The translations under genes were made by a program, and so were the position numbers. The notes below the pieces were generated by a model. It was given only the letters and a program-made list of their open reading frames with translations. It ran no database searches and was not told the origin of the DNA. Source: Agromyces salentinus (GTDB lineage: Bacteria > Actinomycetota > Actinomycetes > Actinomycetales > Microbacteriaceae). From it: DNA of 64,000 nucleotides. Positions 41,015 to 49,357 of this stretch are shown here, piece by piece. Every line of letters starts with the position of its first letter. Position 1 is the first letter of the stretch. Where the stretch lies: NCBI RefSeq assembly GCF_009749395.1, contig NZ_WBIR01000005.1:186001-250000 (forward strand), given 5' to 3'.

Positions 41015-42109
41015 GTGAACACGGCAGAGCGAATGCGGCGGCGCGAGCCCCAGGAGTCCAAGAGTTCGTTCTTCGCGAACCACCCGTTGCGGTGGGGGTT
41101 CATCGTCACCCTCGGGGCGCTGCTCGCGATCCTGCTCGGCATCGTCGTGTCGAACCTCCAGAGCGTGCTGCTCTCGGTGTTCATCGCCGCGTTCGTGGCG
41201 CTCGGCCTCGACCCGCTCATCCGGTGGTTCGAGCGGCGGGGCCTCAAGCGCGGCATGGCGATCGTGGTCGTGATCCTCCTGTTCGTGGGCGTCGTCGTCG
41301 CGATCATCTGGGTCCTGGTGCCGCCCGTCGTCGAGCAGGCGGTCGGACTCGTGAAGAACATCCCGACGATGGTCAAGAACGCGCAGGACGCCGGCTGGTA
41401 CGACCAGGTCAACGACGCGACGAACGGCGTGCTCGCGACCGTCGTCAAGTCCGTCGAGGATGCCCTGAGCGACCCGAACCTCTGGGCCACGGTCGGCGGC
41501 GGCGCGCTCGCGTTCGGCGCCTCGGTCATCGGCGCCGTCTCGACGGGGTTCTTCGTGTTCGTGCTGTCGATCTACTTCATCGCCACCCTCGACAGCACCA
41601 AGCAGGCCTGCTACACCCTGATCCGCAAGTCGAACCGGGCGCAGATCTCAGACCTCGCCGAGCGCATCATGCTCTCCGTCGGCAAGTACCTCAGCGGCAT
41701 GGTCATCCTCGCGTTCATGAACGCGACCTATTCGACGATCCTGCTGGTCCTCGTGGGCGTTCCCTACGCGCTCATCATCGGCGTGGTCGCCTTCTTCGTC
41801 ACGCTCATCCCGCTCATCGGCACGGTGCTGACCACCATCCTCATGACGATCATCTCCCTGTTCGTCTCGCCGACGGCCGGCCTCATCGTCCTGATCTTCA
41901 TGCTCGTCTACATGCAGGTCGAGGCGTACATCCTCACGCCAAAGGTCATGGGCAAGGCCGTGCAGGTGCCGGGCACCATCGTGCTCATCTCGGCCCTCGC
42001 CGGCGGCACGCTGCTCGGCCTGCTCGGGGCGCTCGTCGCGATCCCGATCTCGGCCGGCATCCTGCTCATCATCCGCGAGATCGTGATCCCGAAGCAGGCT
42101 CGCCTGTAG
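41015..42109 (+). CDS. AI-2E / PerM family permease
   Basis: 364 residues with about eight membrane helices: WGFIVTLGALLAILLGIVV at the N-terminus, VVVILLFVGVVVAIIWVLVPPVVEQ, an extracytoplasmic helical region (KNIPTMVKNAQDAGWYDQVNDATN), then a cluster ending PLIGTVLTTILMTIISLFVS and the conserved EAYILTPKVMGKAVQVPG. Family members include putative autoinducer exporters and Na+/H+ antiporters, so cargo is not predictable. GTG 41015 is fixed by the leaderless promoter. The 3' end overlaps the convergent thioesterase gene by 41 bp. Confidence 0.9.
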   Translation: MNTAERMRRREPQESKSSFFANHPLRWGFIVTLGALLAILLGIVVSNLQSVLLSVFIAAFVALGLDPLIRWFERRGLKRGMAIVVVILLFVGVVVAIIWVLVPPVVEQAVGLVKNIPTMVKNAQDAGWYDQVNDATNGVLATVVKSVEDALSDPNLWATVGGGALAFGASVIGAVSTGFFVFVLSIYFIATLDSTKQACYTLIRKSNRAQISDLAERIMLSVGKYLSGMVILAFMNATYSTILLVLVGVPYALIIGVVAFFVTLIPLIGTVLTTILMTIISLFVSPTAGLIVLIFMLVYMQVEAYILTPKVMGKAVQVPGTIVLISALAGGTLLGLLGALVAIPISAGILLIIREIVIPKQARL

Positions 42110-42668
42110 CCCAGGTCGAGGGCGCCTCGGCGCGCGTGGCCGGCAGCGCGACATCCGCGCCCCAGCGCTCGATCCACTCGGGGAGCCCCTCACCGCCGGC
42201 GGCGCCGAACGCCTGGACGAGTTCGGGCACCGGCACGACGCCGCCGGTCTTGCGCAGGAACCGCCCGCGGATGAAGCCCGTCGCGTAGATCTCGGGCCGC
42301 CCGTCAGCGCCTGGGCGCACGAAGCGCTGCTCGACGTAGACCGCCTTGTCGTCGAAGCCCAGGATCTTCGACTCGATCGTGAACCGCTGCCAGAGCTGCA
42401 GCGACTTGCGGAACGTGATCGTCTCGCTGGCCACGACCGGGTACCAGCCCTTCTCGCGCATGATGCGCCAGACGCCGTTGCGCACGAGCATGTCGAAGCG
42501 CGCGACATCCATGATCGAGAAGTACACGCCGTTGTTCATGTGCCGGTTGATGTCGAGGTCGGTCGGCAGCGTGATGAAGTCCGTGCGCGCGATCTCGTAG
42601 TGCCCGAGGCCCGACTTGCGGCGCGAGAGGAACAGGACGTGCAGCAGCGTACGGAAGAACATGTGCAT
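42069..42668 (-). CDS. hotdog-fold acyl-CoA thioesterase family protein
   Basis: 199 residues. DFITLPTDLDINRHMNNGVYFSIMDVARFDML is the hotdog helix with the catalytic-type D-N-HMNNG motif, followed by SETITFRKSLQLWQRFTIESKILGFDDKAVYVEQRFV. It resembles THEM6/YbgC-like thioesterases that release acyl chains from CoA. The C-terminal ~25 residues are polar and overlap the permease gene on the other strand. ATG 42668 and 42662 are both possible; TACAGT lies eight bases before the first. Confidence 0.85.
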   Translation of the reverse strand: MHMFFRTLLHVLFLSRRKSGLGHYEIARTDFITLPTDLDINRHMNNGVYFSIMDVARFDMLVRNGVWRIMREKGWYPVVASETITFRKSLQLWQRFTIESKILGFDDKAVYVEQRFVRPGADGRPEIYATGFIRGRFLRKTGGVVPVPELVQAFGAAGGEGLPEWIERWGADVALPATRAEAPSTWATGEPASGSRSRG

Positions 42669-42774
42669 AGTCGACGACTGTACGACCGTTTCGTGGTCGA
42701 TTCCCCATCATTGGCGGGTCGCCACAGTGCGCGAGCGGATGCCGCATGCCCGCGTTGTACGGATGCGGGAAGGC

Positions 42775-43920
42775 TCAGCCGCGGTCGGGCACGTGCCGCT
42801 CGTCGGGGCCGTTGTACACCGAGAGGGGGCGGATCAGCGCGTTGGACGCCAGCTGCTCCATGATGTGCGCCGTCCAGCCGGTGACCCGGCTGGCGACGAA
42901 CAGCGGCGTGAACGTCTCGGTGTCGAAGCCCATGAGGTGGTACGTGGGGCCGGCCGGGTAGTCGAGGTTCGGCTTGATGTTCTTGCGCTCGCCCATCGCG
43001 GTCTCGAGGGCGACGTAGAGCTCGAGCAGGTCGGGCCGGTCGTAGTACTCGACCATGCGTTCGAGTGCGTCGCGCATGGTCGGCACCCGCGAGTCGCCGT
43101 TCTTGTACACCCGGTGGCCGAAGCCCATGATCTTGCGCTTCTCGGCGAGCGCCGCGTCGAGCCACTCGACCGCGCGCTCGGCGCCGCCCTCGCCGGGGCC
43201 GATCTCCTCGAACGTGTGCATGACGGCCTCGTTCGCGCCGCCGTGCAGCGCGCCCTTCAGCGCGCCGACCGCTCCGGTGACCGCCGAGTACAGGTCGGCG
43301 AGCGTGGAGGCGATGACCCGCGCCGTGAAGGTCGAGGCATTGAACGAGTGCTCCGCGTACAGGATCATCGACACGTCGAACGCGCTCACGACCGGCAGTT
43401 CTGGCAGCTCGCCGAAGGTCTGCCAGAGGAAGTTCGCCGAGTAGCCGAGGTCGTCCCGCGGCTCGACGAAGTCGAGCTCGTGCCGGCGCCGCTGGTCGTA
43501 GGACACGATCGAGGGCAGCTTGGCGAACAGCCGGATCGACTTCTCGAGGTTCGCCTCGCGCGAGTCGTCGGGCGTCAGCGGGTCGATCGCGCCGATGACG
43601 CTCACGGCCGTGCGCACGACGTCCATGGGGTGGGCGGTGAGCGGCAGCTCGTCGATGACGCGCTTGATCTCGTGGTCGAGCCCGCGCAGCGACCGCTCGA
43701 GCGTCTCGAAGTCGGCGAGCTGGCGCTCGTCGGGCAGTTCGCCGTGCCAGAGCAGGTAGGCCACCTCTTCGAACGTCGCGGACGCCGCGAGCTCCTGCAC
43801 GGGGTATCCGCGGTACAGCAGCGAGTTCGTCTCGGGGTTCACCTTCGAGACCGCCGTGTAGTCGACGGGGACTCCCGCGAGTCCCTTGTAGATCTCGGGT
43901 GCCTGCTGCTGGTCGCTCAT
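42775..43920 (-). CDS. prpC: 2-methylcitrate synthase (citrate synthase family)
   Basis: 381 residues. The catalytic His pair and Asp lie in LHGGANEAV (His226), GFGHRVYKNG (His269) and NLDYPAGPTYHLMGF (Asp320). The short length and the NLDYPAG form, plus the nearby dehydratase, favour propionyl-CoA plus oxaloacetate as substrates over acetyl-CoA, though dual activity is common. GAGGAG before the ATG indicates a normal leader. A gene for a secreted protein separates it from prpD, and no prpB is present. Confidence 0.88.
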   Translation of the reverse strand: MSDQQQAPEIYKGLAGVPVDYTAVSKVNPETNSLLYRGYPVQELAASATFEEVAYLLWHGELPDERQLADFETLERSLRGLDHEIKRVIDELPLTAHPMDVVRTAVSVIGAIDPLTPDDSREANLEKSIRLFAKLPSIVSYDQRRRHELDFVEPRDDLGYSANFLWQTFGELPELPVVSAFDVSMILYAEHSFNASTFTARVIASTLADLYSAVTGAVGALKGALHGGANEAVMHTFEEIGPGEGGAERAVEWLDAALAEKRKIMGFGHRVYKNGDSRVPTMRDALERMVEYYDRPDLLELYVALETAMGERKNIKPNLDYPAGPTYHLMGFDTETFTPLFVASRVTGWTAHIMEQLASNALIRPLSVYNGPDERHVPDRG

Positions 43921-44004
43921 CGTGCTCCTCGTGAGTGCTGGCGGGGCGGCGCCACGGTGCGACCGCTCCCCAAGCCTACGACCACGGCGGCGGCGGGTGG
44001 CTCG

Positions 44005-45795
44005 TCAGCGCAGCAACCGCACGCGCGCCGTCGGCGCGCTCTCGAGCGTGACCGGGTCGGCACCGCCGAGCGTTCCGGTGACGCGCACCGAGATCTTCGA
44101 GTACAGGTCCCGGATGCCGAGGCGGTAGGTCGACGCCGTCGCGCCGGGGATGGCCTTGCCGTTGCGCTCCCACCGGTAGGAGAGCGCGACGCCGTCGGGG
44201 GCCCACTCCCCGGCGTCGACGGTCAGCCGCGCGCCCAACCTGGCCGAGCCCGTGATCACGGGGACGGAGCCCTCGACGACCGGGGGTTCGTCCGCGATCG
44301 GCACGGCGACGCCGTCGGTGCGGCACTCCGCCGCGGGAAGGAACCGGAGGTTGTCGACGATGACCACGGAGTCGAAGAAGTCGTCGCTGATGTCCATCAC
44401 CGACACGATCACGTCGGTGTAGCCGTCGCCCGCGACCGATCCGGCGCCGCTGAGCGGCACGTTCACCTCGAGCGGCGGCGACCAGCCGTTCACCCGCCAA
44501 CCCGGTTCGGGCGAGAGCCCCAGCGGGCTCCGGGCGTCGATCACGCGACCAGCGGGGCTGGCGGCATGGTTGTCCGGCGGGTTCCCGTCCTCGGCGTCGT
44601 CGAAGGCGGGGCTCTCGACGGTGAAGTAGTCGATGTCCCCCGGTTCGAAGGGGTAGTCGAGCGCGCCCGGGTAGTCCTCGGTCCCGAACATCACGTCGAG
44701 GGCGAGGCACGCCGCATCCGACGGCGGTGCCACCGTCAGCCGGAGGCGCGTCTCATCGCTCTCGTCGAAGAACTCGAACGGCGCGGAGTCGATGTCGGTC
44801 GAGAGCTCGATCGCGGCGTCACCCGGTTCGATCGCCTCGGCCGCGACACCGGTCGAGAGCACGGCGTAGCTGTCGCCGGCCGTCGGGAAGCCGCGGATCG
44901 GCCGGGTGCCGACCGAGATCGCCTCGGCCTTGACGTAGGACGACGGGAGGAATCCGCCGAAGCGATCGCTGACGTGCGTCTCGTCGTCGGGGTCCATGGC
45001 GGCGAGCAGTTCGTCGATGCCCTCGACGGGGTCCGTCTGCAGGTATCCCCCGAGGCTCGGCCATTCGCTGTACCCGGCCTTCTTCGGGAAGACGGCGACG
45101 AGCACGTCCTCTCCTGACGAGCCGAGCGTGTACGAGTCCGTGGTCGCCCCCTGGACGGGAACGCTGCCGCGCGTCCACTGGAACGCGAAGGCGTCCGGCG
45201 TCGGCGTCCAGGTGCCCGGCTCGACCGTCAGCGGGGTGCCCGGTTCGCCGAGGCCGTAGACCGCAGGCGCATCTGCCGGGTCGATCGAGAACGAGAGGGC
45301 CGGGATGTCCAGGTCGAAGTCGACGACGGAGGTCTCACCGGCGCCCACGACGATGGTCGCCGCGGTCGCGAACGAGGTTCCGCCTCCGGACCACTCGGTC
45401 GCGCGGGCCTCCGTCACGGCCGAGAGGCGGTAGGAACCGGCCGGCAGGTCGAACGCGAAGTCGCCGGCCGACGACGTGATGTCGTACGCGATCGGGGAGG
45501 TCGGGGCATCGGCCCGGTAGGCCGCGACGAGCGACGCACTCCAGCCGATGTCGGGATCGGGCTGCACGCCCGAGACGGTGCCCGTGAGCTGCGCGGATCC
45601 GGCCGACTCGGACTCGAGGGCCTCCAGCGACGGGAGTCCTCGGCCCGCCTGGGGCACGGGCTCCGGCTCGGCACCCGCCGCCGACGTGGCGATGCCGAGC
45701 ACGGCGACGAGCGGCAGGACGGCGAAGGCGCCGACCAAACCGGAGGCGCCGCGAACGCGGTGGGCGGATGGGCGGCGAGAACGCTGAACTGGCAT
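44005..45795 (-). CDS. secreted multidomain protein with choice-of-anchor-type and Ig-like domains
   Basis: 596 residues. A signal peptide (GLVGAFAVLPLVAVLGIATSAAGA) is followed by a carboxypeptidase-regulatory-like beta domain (AYDITSSAGDFAFDLPAGSYRLS), an Ig-like domain (FQWTRGSVPVQGATTDSYTL), a domain with ACLALDVMFGTEDYPG and an acidic NPPDNHAAS segment as in choice-of-anchor L proteins, and a final Ig-like domain (SYRWERNGKAIPGATASTYRL). It has neither LPXTG nor lipobox, so surface attachment is unclear. ATG 45795 is chosen because GGAG lies seven bases upstream. It sits, on the same strand, between prpD and prpC, exactly where many bacteria carry prpB. Confidence 0.82.
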   Translation of the reverse strand: MPVQRSRRPSAHRVRGASGLVGAFAVLPLVAVLGIATSAAGAEPEPVPQAGRGLPSLEALESESAGSAQLTGTVSGVQPDPDIGWSASLVAAYRADAPTSPIAYDITSSAGDFAFDLPAGSYRLSAVTEARATEWSGGGTSFATAATIVVGAGETSVVDFDLDIPALSFSIDPADAPAVYGLGEPGTPLTVEPGTWTPTPDAFAFQWTRGSVPVQGATTDSYTLGSSGEDVLVAVFPKKAGYSEWPSLGGYLQTDPVEGIDELLAAMDPDDETHVSDRFGGFLPSSYVKAEAISVGTRPIRGFPTAGDSYAVLSTGVAAEAIEPGDAAIELSTDIDSAPFEFFDESDETRLRLTVAPPSDAACLALDVMFGTEDYPGALDYPFEPGDIDYFTVESPAFDDAEDGNPPDNHAASPAGRVIDARSPLGLSPEPGWRVNGWSPPLEVNVPLSGAGSVAGDGYTDVIVSVMDISDDFFDSVVIVDNLRFLPAAECRTDGVAVPIADEPPVVEGSVPVITGSARLGARLTVDAGEWAPDGVALSYRWERNGKAIPGATASTYRLGIRDLYSKISVRVTGTLGGADPVTLESAPTARVRLLR

Positions 45796-45975
45796 CGGTG
45801 GCTCCACGCGTCGAGGTCGGGGTTTCCAGCCGGTTCGGCTGCACCCACGGTATCGAGTTCCGGGCACGCCGAACGTGAATTCTGAGCTTCCGTCAGGTTT
45901 CGGATGGATGACCCGGGCGCCCCCGAGGCGGCCCCACAACGGCCCGGAGCGGGCCGGCGATCGCCTGCGCTGCGG

Positions 45976-47511
45976 CTAGAACAGGCCGGTGGGGATCTCC
46001 ACGCCGACCAGCGACCCGGGCGCCGCGGTGAAGGTCAGGGCACCGAGCTCGTCGGGGCCGAGCTCGGGCAGCCGCTGCGCGAGGTCGAGGAAGCGCTCGA
46101 TCTCGGCCTCCTCGAGCGCCCACTCGGCGAGCGTGCGGAACTTCTGCACGTACTGCTCCCGAGCGAACGGTCGGGCACCCAGCGGATGCGCGTCGGCCAC
46201 CGCGATCTCGTCGACGATCTCGCCGCCGTCCGCGAGCGTGATGACGACCCGGCCGCCGAACGCCTTCTCGGCCATGTCGTTCGAGTGGTACCTGCGGGTC
46301 CACTCCTCGTCCTCGACGGTCGAGACCTTCTTCCAGAGTTCGATCGTGTCGGGCCGGTGCGCGCGCTCGGGGTCGTACGACGTCTCATGGTTGAACGTGC
46401 CGTCCTGCAGGGCGACCGTGAAGATGTACGGGATCGAGTGGTCGAGCGTCTCGCGCGAGGCATCCGGGTCGTACTTCTGCGGGTCGTTCGCACCCGAGCC
46501 GATGACGTAGTGCGTGTGGTGCGAGGTGTGCAGCGTGATCGACTCGATGCGCGCCGGGTCGAGGATCAGCGGGTACTCCTCGTGGAGCTTTCGCGCCAGG
46601 TCGATCCAGGCCTGCGCCTGGTACTCGGCCGAGTGCTCCTTCGTGTAGGAGTCGAGGATGGCGCGCTTGGACTCGCCCGCATCGGGCAGCGGCACCTCGT
46701 AGGAGGCATCCGGCCCGTCGAGGAGCCACGCGATGACGCCGTCCTCGCCCTCGTAGATGGGCACGGGGCTGGTCTGGCCGCGCATGGCCCGGTCGACCGC
46801 CTCGACGGCCATCTTGCCCGCGAACGCGGGGGCGTGCGCCTTCCACGTCGAGATCTCGCCCTTGCGGGACTGCCGCGTGGCCGTCGTGGTGTGCAGCGCC
46901 TGGCCGATGGCCTGGAAGATCGTCTCCTGGTCGAGGCCGAGGAGGGTGCCGATGCCCGCGGCCGCCGACGGGCCGAGGTGGGCCACGTGGTCGATCTTGT
47001 GCGCGTGCAGCGAGATCGCCTTCGCGAGGTCGATCTGGATCTCGTACCCGGTCGCGATGCCGCGCACCAGGTCGCGGCCCGTGAGGCCCCGCGTCGCGGC
47101 GAGGTGCTGGGCCACGGCGACGATCGGCGGGATGTTGTCGCCCGGGTGCGAGTACTCCGCGGCCAGGAAGGTGTCGTGGAAGTCGAGCTCGCGCACGGCG
47201 ACCCCGTTGGCCCAGGCCGCCCACTCGGGGCTCGTGCGGCGCGCGGCATCCGCACCGAAGACCGTGGCGCCGTCGCCGCCGATCGAGACGGGGTGTGCGA
47301 GCGCCTGGCTGCGAGCCGAGACGACCGGGCCGCGGGCGAGGGATGCCGCGGCGACCGCCGCGTTGTCGATGACCCGGTTGACGACCATGTCGACCACGTC
47401 GTCGTCGAGCTCGACCGGATCGGTCGCGATGGCCGCGAGCTGCCAGGCGAGCTGGCCCTCGCGCGCGAGGTTCTCGTCACTCCGGTGGGTGCGCAGGTGG
47501 TGGGTCTTCAC
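45976..47511 (-). CDS. prpD: 2-methylcitrate dehydratase (MmgE/PrpD family)
   Basis: 511 residues. [28 protein letters not shown] and the later [22 protein letters not shown] are typical PrpD blocks; [14 protein letters not shown] closes the second domain. It dehydrates 2-methylcitrate to 2-methyl-cis-aconitate in propionyl-CoA detoxification. GTG 47511 follows TAGCGT by six bases, so transcription is leaderless and independent of the hydrolase gene only nine bp upstream. The 180 bp downstream of it, ahead of the secreted-protein gene, hold no further gene. Confidence 0.92.
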   Translation of the reverse strand: MKTHHLRTHRSDENLAREGQLAWQLAAIATDPVELDDDVVDMVVNRVIDNAAVAAASLARGPVVSARSQALAHPVSIGGDGATVFGADAARRTSPEWAAWANGVAVRELDFHDTFLAAEYSHPGDNIPPIVAVAQHLAATRGLTGRDLVRGIATGYEIQIDLAKAISLHAHKIDHVAHLGPSAAAGIGTLLGLDQETIFQAIGQALHTTTATRQSRKGEISTWKAHAPAFAGKMAVEAVDRAMRGQTSPVPIYEGEDGVIAWLLDGPDASYEVPLPDAGESKRAILDSYTKEHSAEYQAQAWIDLARKLHEEYPLILDPARIESITLHTSHHTHYVIGSGANDPQKYDPDASRETLDHSIPYIFTVALQDGTFNHETSYDPERAHRPDTIELWKKVSTVEDEEWTRRYHSNDMAEKAFGGRVVITLADGGEIVDEIAVADAHPLGARPFAREQYVQKFRTLAEWALEEAEIERFLDLAQRLPELGPDELGALTFTAAPGSLVGVEIPTGLF

Positions 47512-47517
47512 CCTGCA

Positions 47518-47523
47518 ACGCTA
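47518..47523 (-). promoter_or_regulatory. -10 hexamer TAGCGT, leaderless GTG start of prpD
   Basis: TAGCGT on the minus strand ends six bases before GTG 47511. It overlaps the last codon and stop of the upstream hydrolase gene, so the promoter lies inside that gene. Confidence 0.7.
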
Positions 47524-48570
47524 TCCCGGCCACACCCGCTCATGCACCTGCGCGGCCAGCACCCGGTCGAAGATCCCAGGTTCGACGTCGGCCAGCGTCG
47601 CCGGATTCCAGGCCGGATTGCGGTCCTTGTCGATGACCTGGGCACGGATGCCCTCGTGCAGGTCGGGCTGCTCGATGAACCAGGACACGAGCTGGAACTC
47701 CTGCTCGAGCGCCTCCTCGAGGCGCGGGAGCGTGCGGGCGCGGCGCACGGCGGCGAGCGTGACGGTGAGGGCCGTGGGCGACAGCGTCTCGAGCTCGTCG
47801 GCGGCCTCCGCGGCCTCTGGCTCGGGGCGCGCCCGAAGGCGGCCGATGATCTCGGCGGGCGTCGGGGCCGAGTAGCAGGCGTCGACCCATTCGCGACTCG
47901 CCGCGAGTGCCGACGGGCCGGGCGTGTCGTCGAAGAGCATGACGATCTCGGCCGGGCTCCCGGGGTCGGCCCGCTCCGCGAGGGCCTGCAGCAGGTGCGG
48001 CAGGTGCTCGGACGGCACGAACGCGTCGGCGAACCCCGCGTGGATCGCGTCCGCGGCATCCATGGTCCGCGAGTTGAGGGCGAGGTGCGCGCCGAGTTCG
48101 CCGGGGGCCTTCGCGAGCAGCCACGAGCCGCCGACGTCGGGGGTGAAGCCGATGCGCGTCTCGGGCATGGCCACGCGCGAGCGCTCGGTCACGACGCGCA
48201 CCGACGCATGGCCGGCCAGGCCGATGCCCCCGCCCATCGTGATGCCGTCCATGATCGCGACGACGGGCTTCGGGTAGCGGGCGATCGCGGCGTTGAGCCG
48301 GTACTCGGTGCGGAAGAAGGTGCGGGCGTCGGCGGCGCGCCCCCCGGTCGACATCTCGTACAGCTCGCGGATGTCGCCGCCGGCGCAGAGCCCGCGCTCG
48401 CCCGCACCGTCGAGCACGATGACGGCGACCTCGGAGTCGTCGCGCCACGCGTCGAAGACCTCGGTCAGGGCGAGGATCATCTCGTAGCTCAGGGCGTTGA
48501 GCGCCTTCGGACGATTGAGCGTGACGTGGCCGACACCGTCGGCGACGCTCGCGGAGATGTGGTCGCTCAC
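47521..48570 (-). CDS. 3-hydroxyisobutyryl-CoA hydrolase-type enoyl-CoA hydratase family protein
   Basis: 349 residues, longer than plain enoyl-CoA hydratases (~260), as in HIBCH. GLCAGGDIRELYEM is the oxyanion-hole loop; GITMGGGIGLAGHASVRVVTERSRVAMPETRIGFTPDVGGSWLL carries the catalytic Glu of PET-IG across two adjacent blocks. It cleaves 3-hydroxyisobutyryl-CoA in valine breakdown, which yields propionyl-CoA, matching the methylcitrate genes downstream. GTG 48570 lies six bases after TACGGT. It is nine bp from prpD. Confidence 0.88.
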   Translation of the reverse strand: MSDHISASVADGVGHVTLNRPKALNALSYEMILALTEVFDAWRDDSEVAVIVLDGAGERGLCAGGDIRELYEMSTGGRAADARTFFRTEYRLNAAIARYPKPVVAIMDGITMGGGIGLAGHASVRVVTERSRVAMPETRIGFTPDVGGSWLLAKAPGELGAHLALNSRTMDAADAIHAGFADAFVPSEHLPHLLQALAERADPGSPAEIVMLFDDTPGPSALAASREWVDACYSAPTPAEIIGRLRARPEPEAAEAADELETLSPTALTVTLAAVRRARTLPRLEEALEQEFQLVSWFIEQPDLHEGIRAQVIDKDRNPAWNPATLADVEPGIFDRVLAAQVHERVWPG

Positions 48571-48576
48571 CGTGCC

Positions 48577-48617
48577 ACCGTACCCGCCCGGGCGCGGGCC
48601 CTCGCGAGGAGTAGCAT
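48577..48617. promoter_or_regulatory. divergent leaderless promoters (TACGGT minus, TAGCAT plus)
   Basis: TACGGT (48577-48582, minus strand) ends six bases before GTG 48570; TAGCAT (48612-48617, plus strand) ends six bases before ATG 48624. The 53-bp gap holds both promoters back to back. Confidence 0.7.
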
Positions 48618-48623
48618 CCGGGG

Positions 48624-49262
48624 ATGGTTCCCATCGAGTCCCTCTGGGCGTTCGTCGTGGCGTCGATCGTGCTGATCGTCATCCCCGGCCCGAGCGTGCT
48701 CTTCGTCGTCGGGCGCTCGCTCGCGCTCGGTCGGGTGGGAGGCCTGCTGAGCGTGCTCGGCAACGCGCTCGGCATGATCCCGCTCGTGATCGCGGTGGCG
48801 CTCGGCGTGGGTGCGATCGTCGCCCAGTCGGTCGTGGTCTTCACGATCGTGAAGTTCGCGGGTGCCGCCTACCTCGTCTACCTCGGCGTGCAGGCGATCC
48901 GGCACCGGGCGGATGCCGCGGGCACGGCCGCCGGCGGCACGGCACCTCGTTCGCACTGGCGCCAACTGGCCGAGGGGTTCGTCGTCGGGGTCTCGAATCC
49001 CAAGACGATCGCGTTCTTCGTCGCCGTGCTGCCGCAGTTCGTGTCGTTCGGCAGCGGGTCGATCCCGCTGCAGCTGTTCGAGCTCGGACTCGTGTTCATC
49101 GTCCTGGCCCTCGCGTTCGACTCGGTGTGGGCCCTCGCGGCGAGCGCGGCACGCGATTGGTTCGCCCGGTCCCCCAAGCGCATCGAGCACCTCTCGGCCG
49201 GCGGCGGCGTCATGCTCATCGGCCTCGGCGGCGTGCTCGCGTTCAGCGGCGACCGGCACTGA
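48624..49262 (+). CDS. LysE/RhtB family amino-acid exporter
   Basis: 212 residues, about six membrane helices. IPGPSVLFVVGRSLALGRVGGLLSVLGNALG is the N-terminal signature, with GVSNPKTIAFFVAVLPQFV in the second half. It exports amino acids or homoserine-lactone-like compounds. Leaderless start at ATG 48624. Its end is followed directly by the dispersed repeat element. Confidence 0.9.
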   Translation: MVPIESLWAFVVASIVLIVIPGPSVLFVVGRSLALGRVGGLLSVLGNALGMIPLVIAVALGVGAIVAQSVVVFTIVKFAGAAYLVYLGVQAIRHRADAAGTAAGGTAPRSHWRQLAEGFVVGVSNPKTIAFFVAVLPQFVSFGSGSIPLQLFELGLVFIVLALAFDSVWALAASAARDWFARSPKRIEHLSAGGGVMLIGLGGVLAFSGDRH

Positions 49263-49270
49263 GCCGGGTC

Positions 49271-49357
49271 TCGATACGGCCCTGGCGGGCCTACTCGACC
49301 GCCGGGCCGCACGACTCGCTCGCGGGATCGGCCCTGGCGGGCCTACTCGACCGCCGG
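49271..49357. repeat. dispersed element (copy 2) with a 29-bp direct repeat
   Basis: TCTCGATACG (49270-49279) is followed by two identical 29-bp copies, 49277-49305 and 49329-49357, each containing CTGGCGGGCCTACTCGACCG. The second copy overlaps the last codons of the GH15 gene and supplies its stop, TAG within GTCGAGTAG on the minus strand. Words are shared with the element at 24328-24399. Confidence 0.85.
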
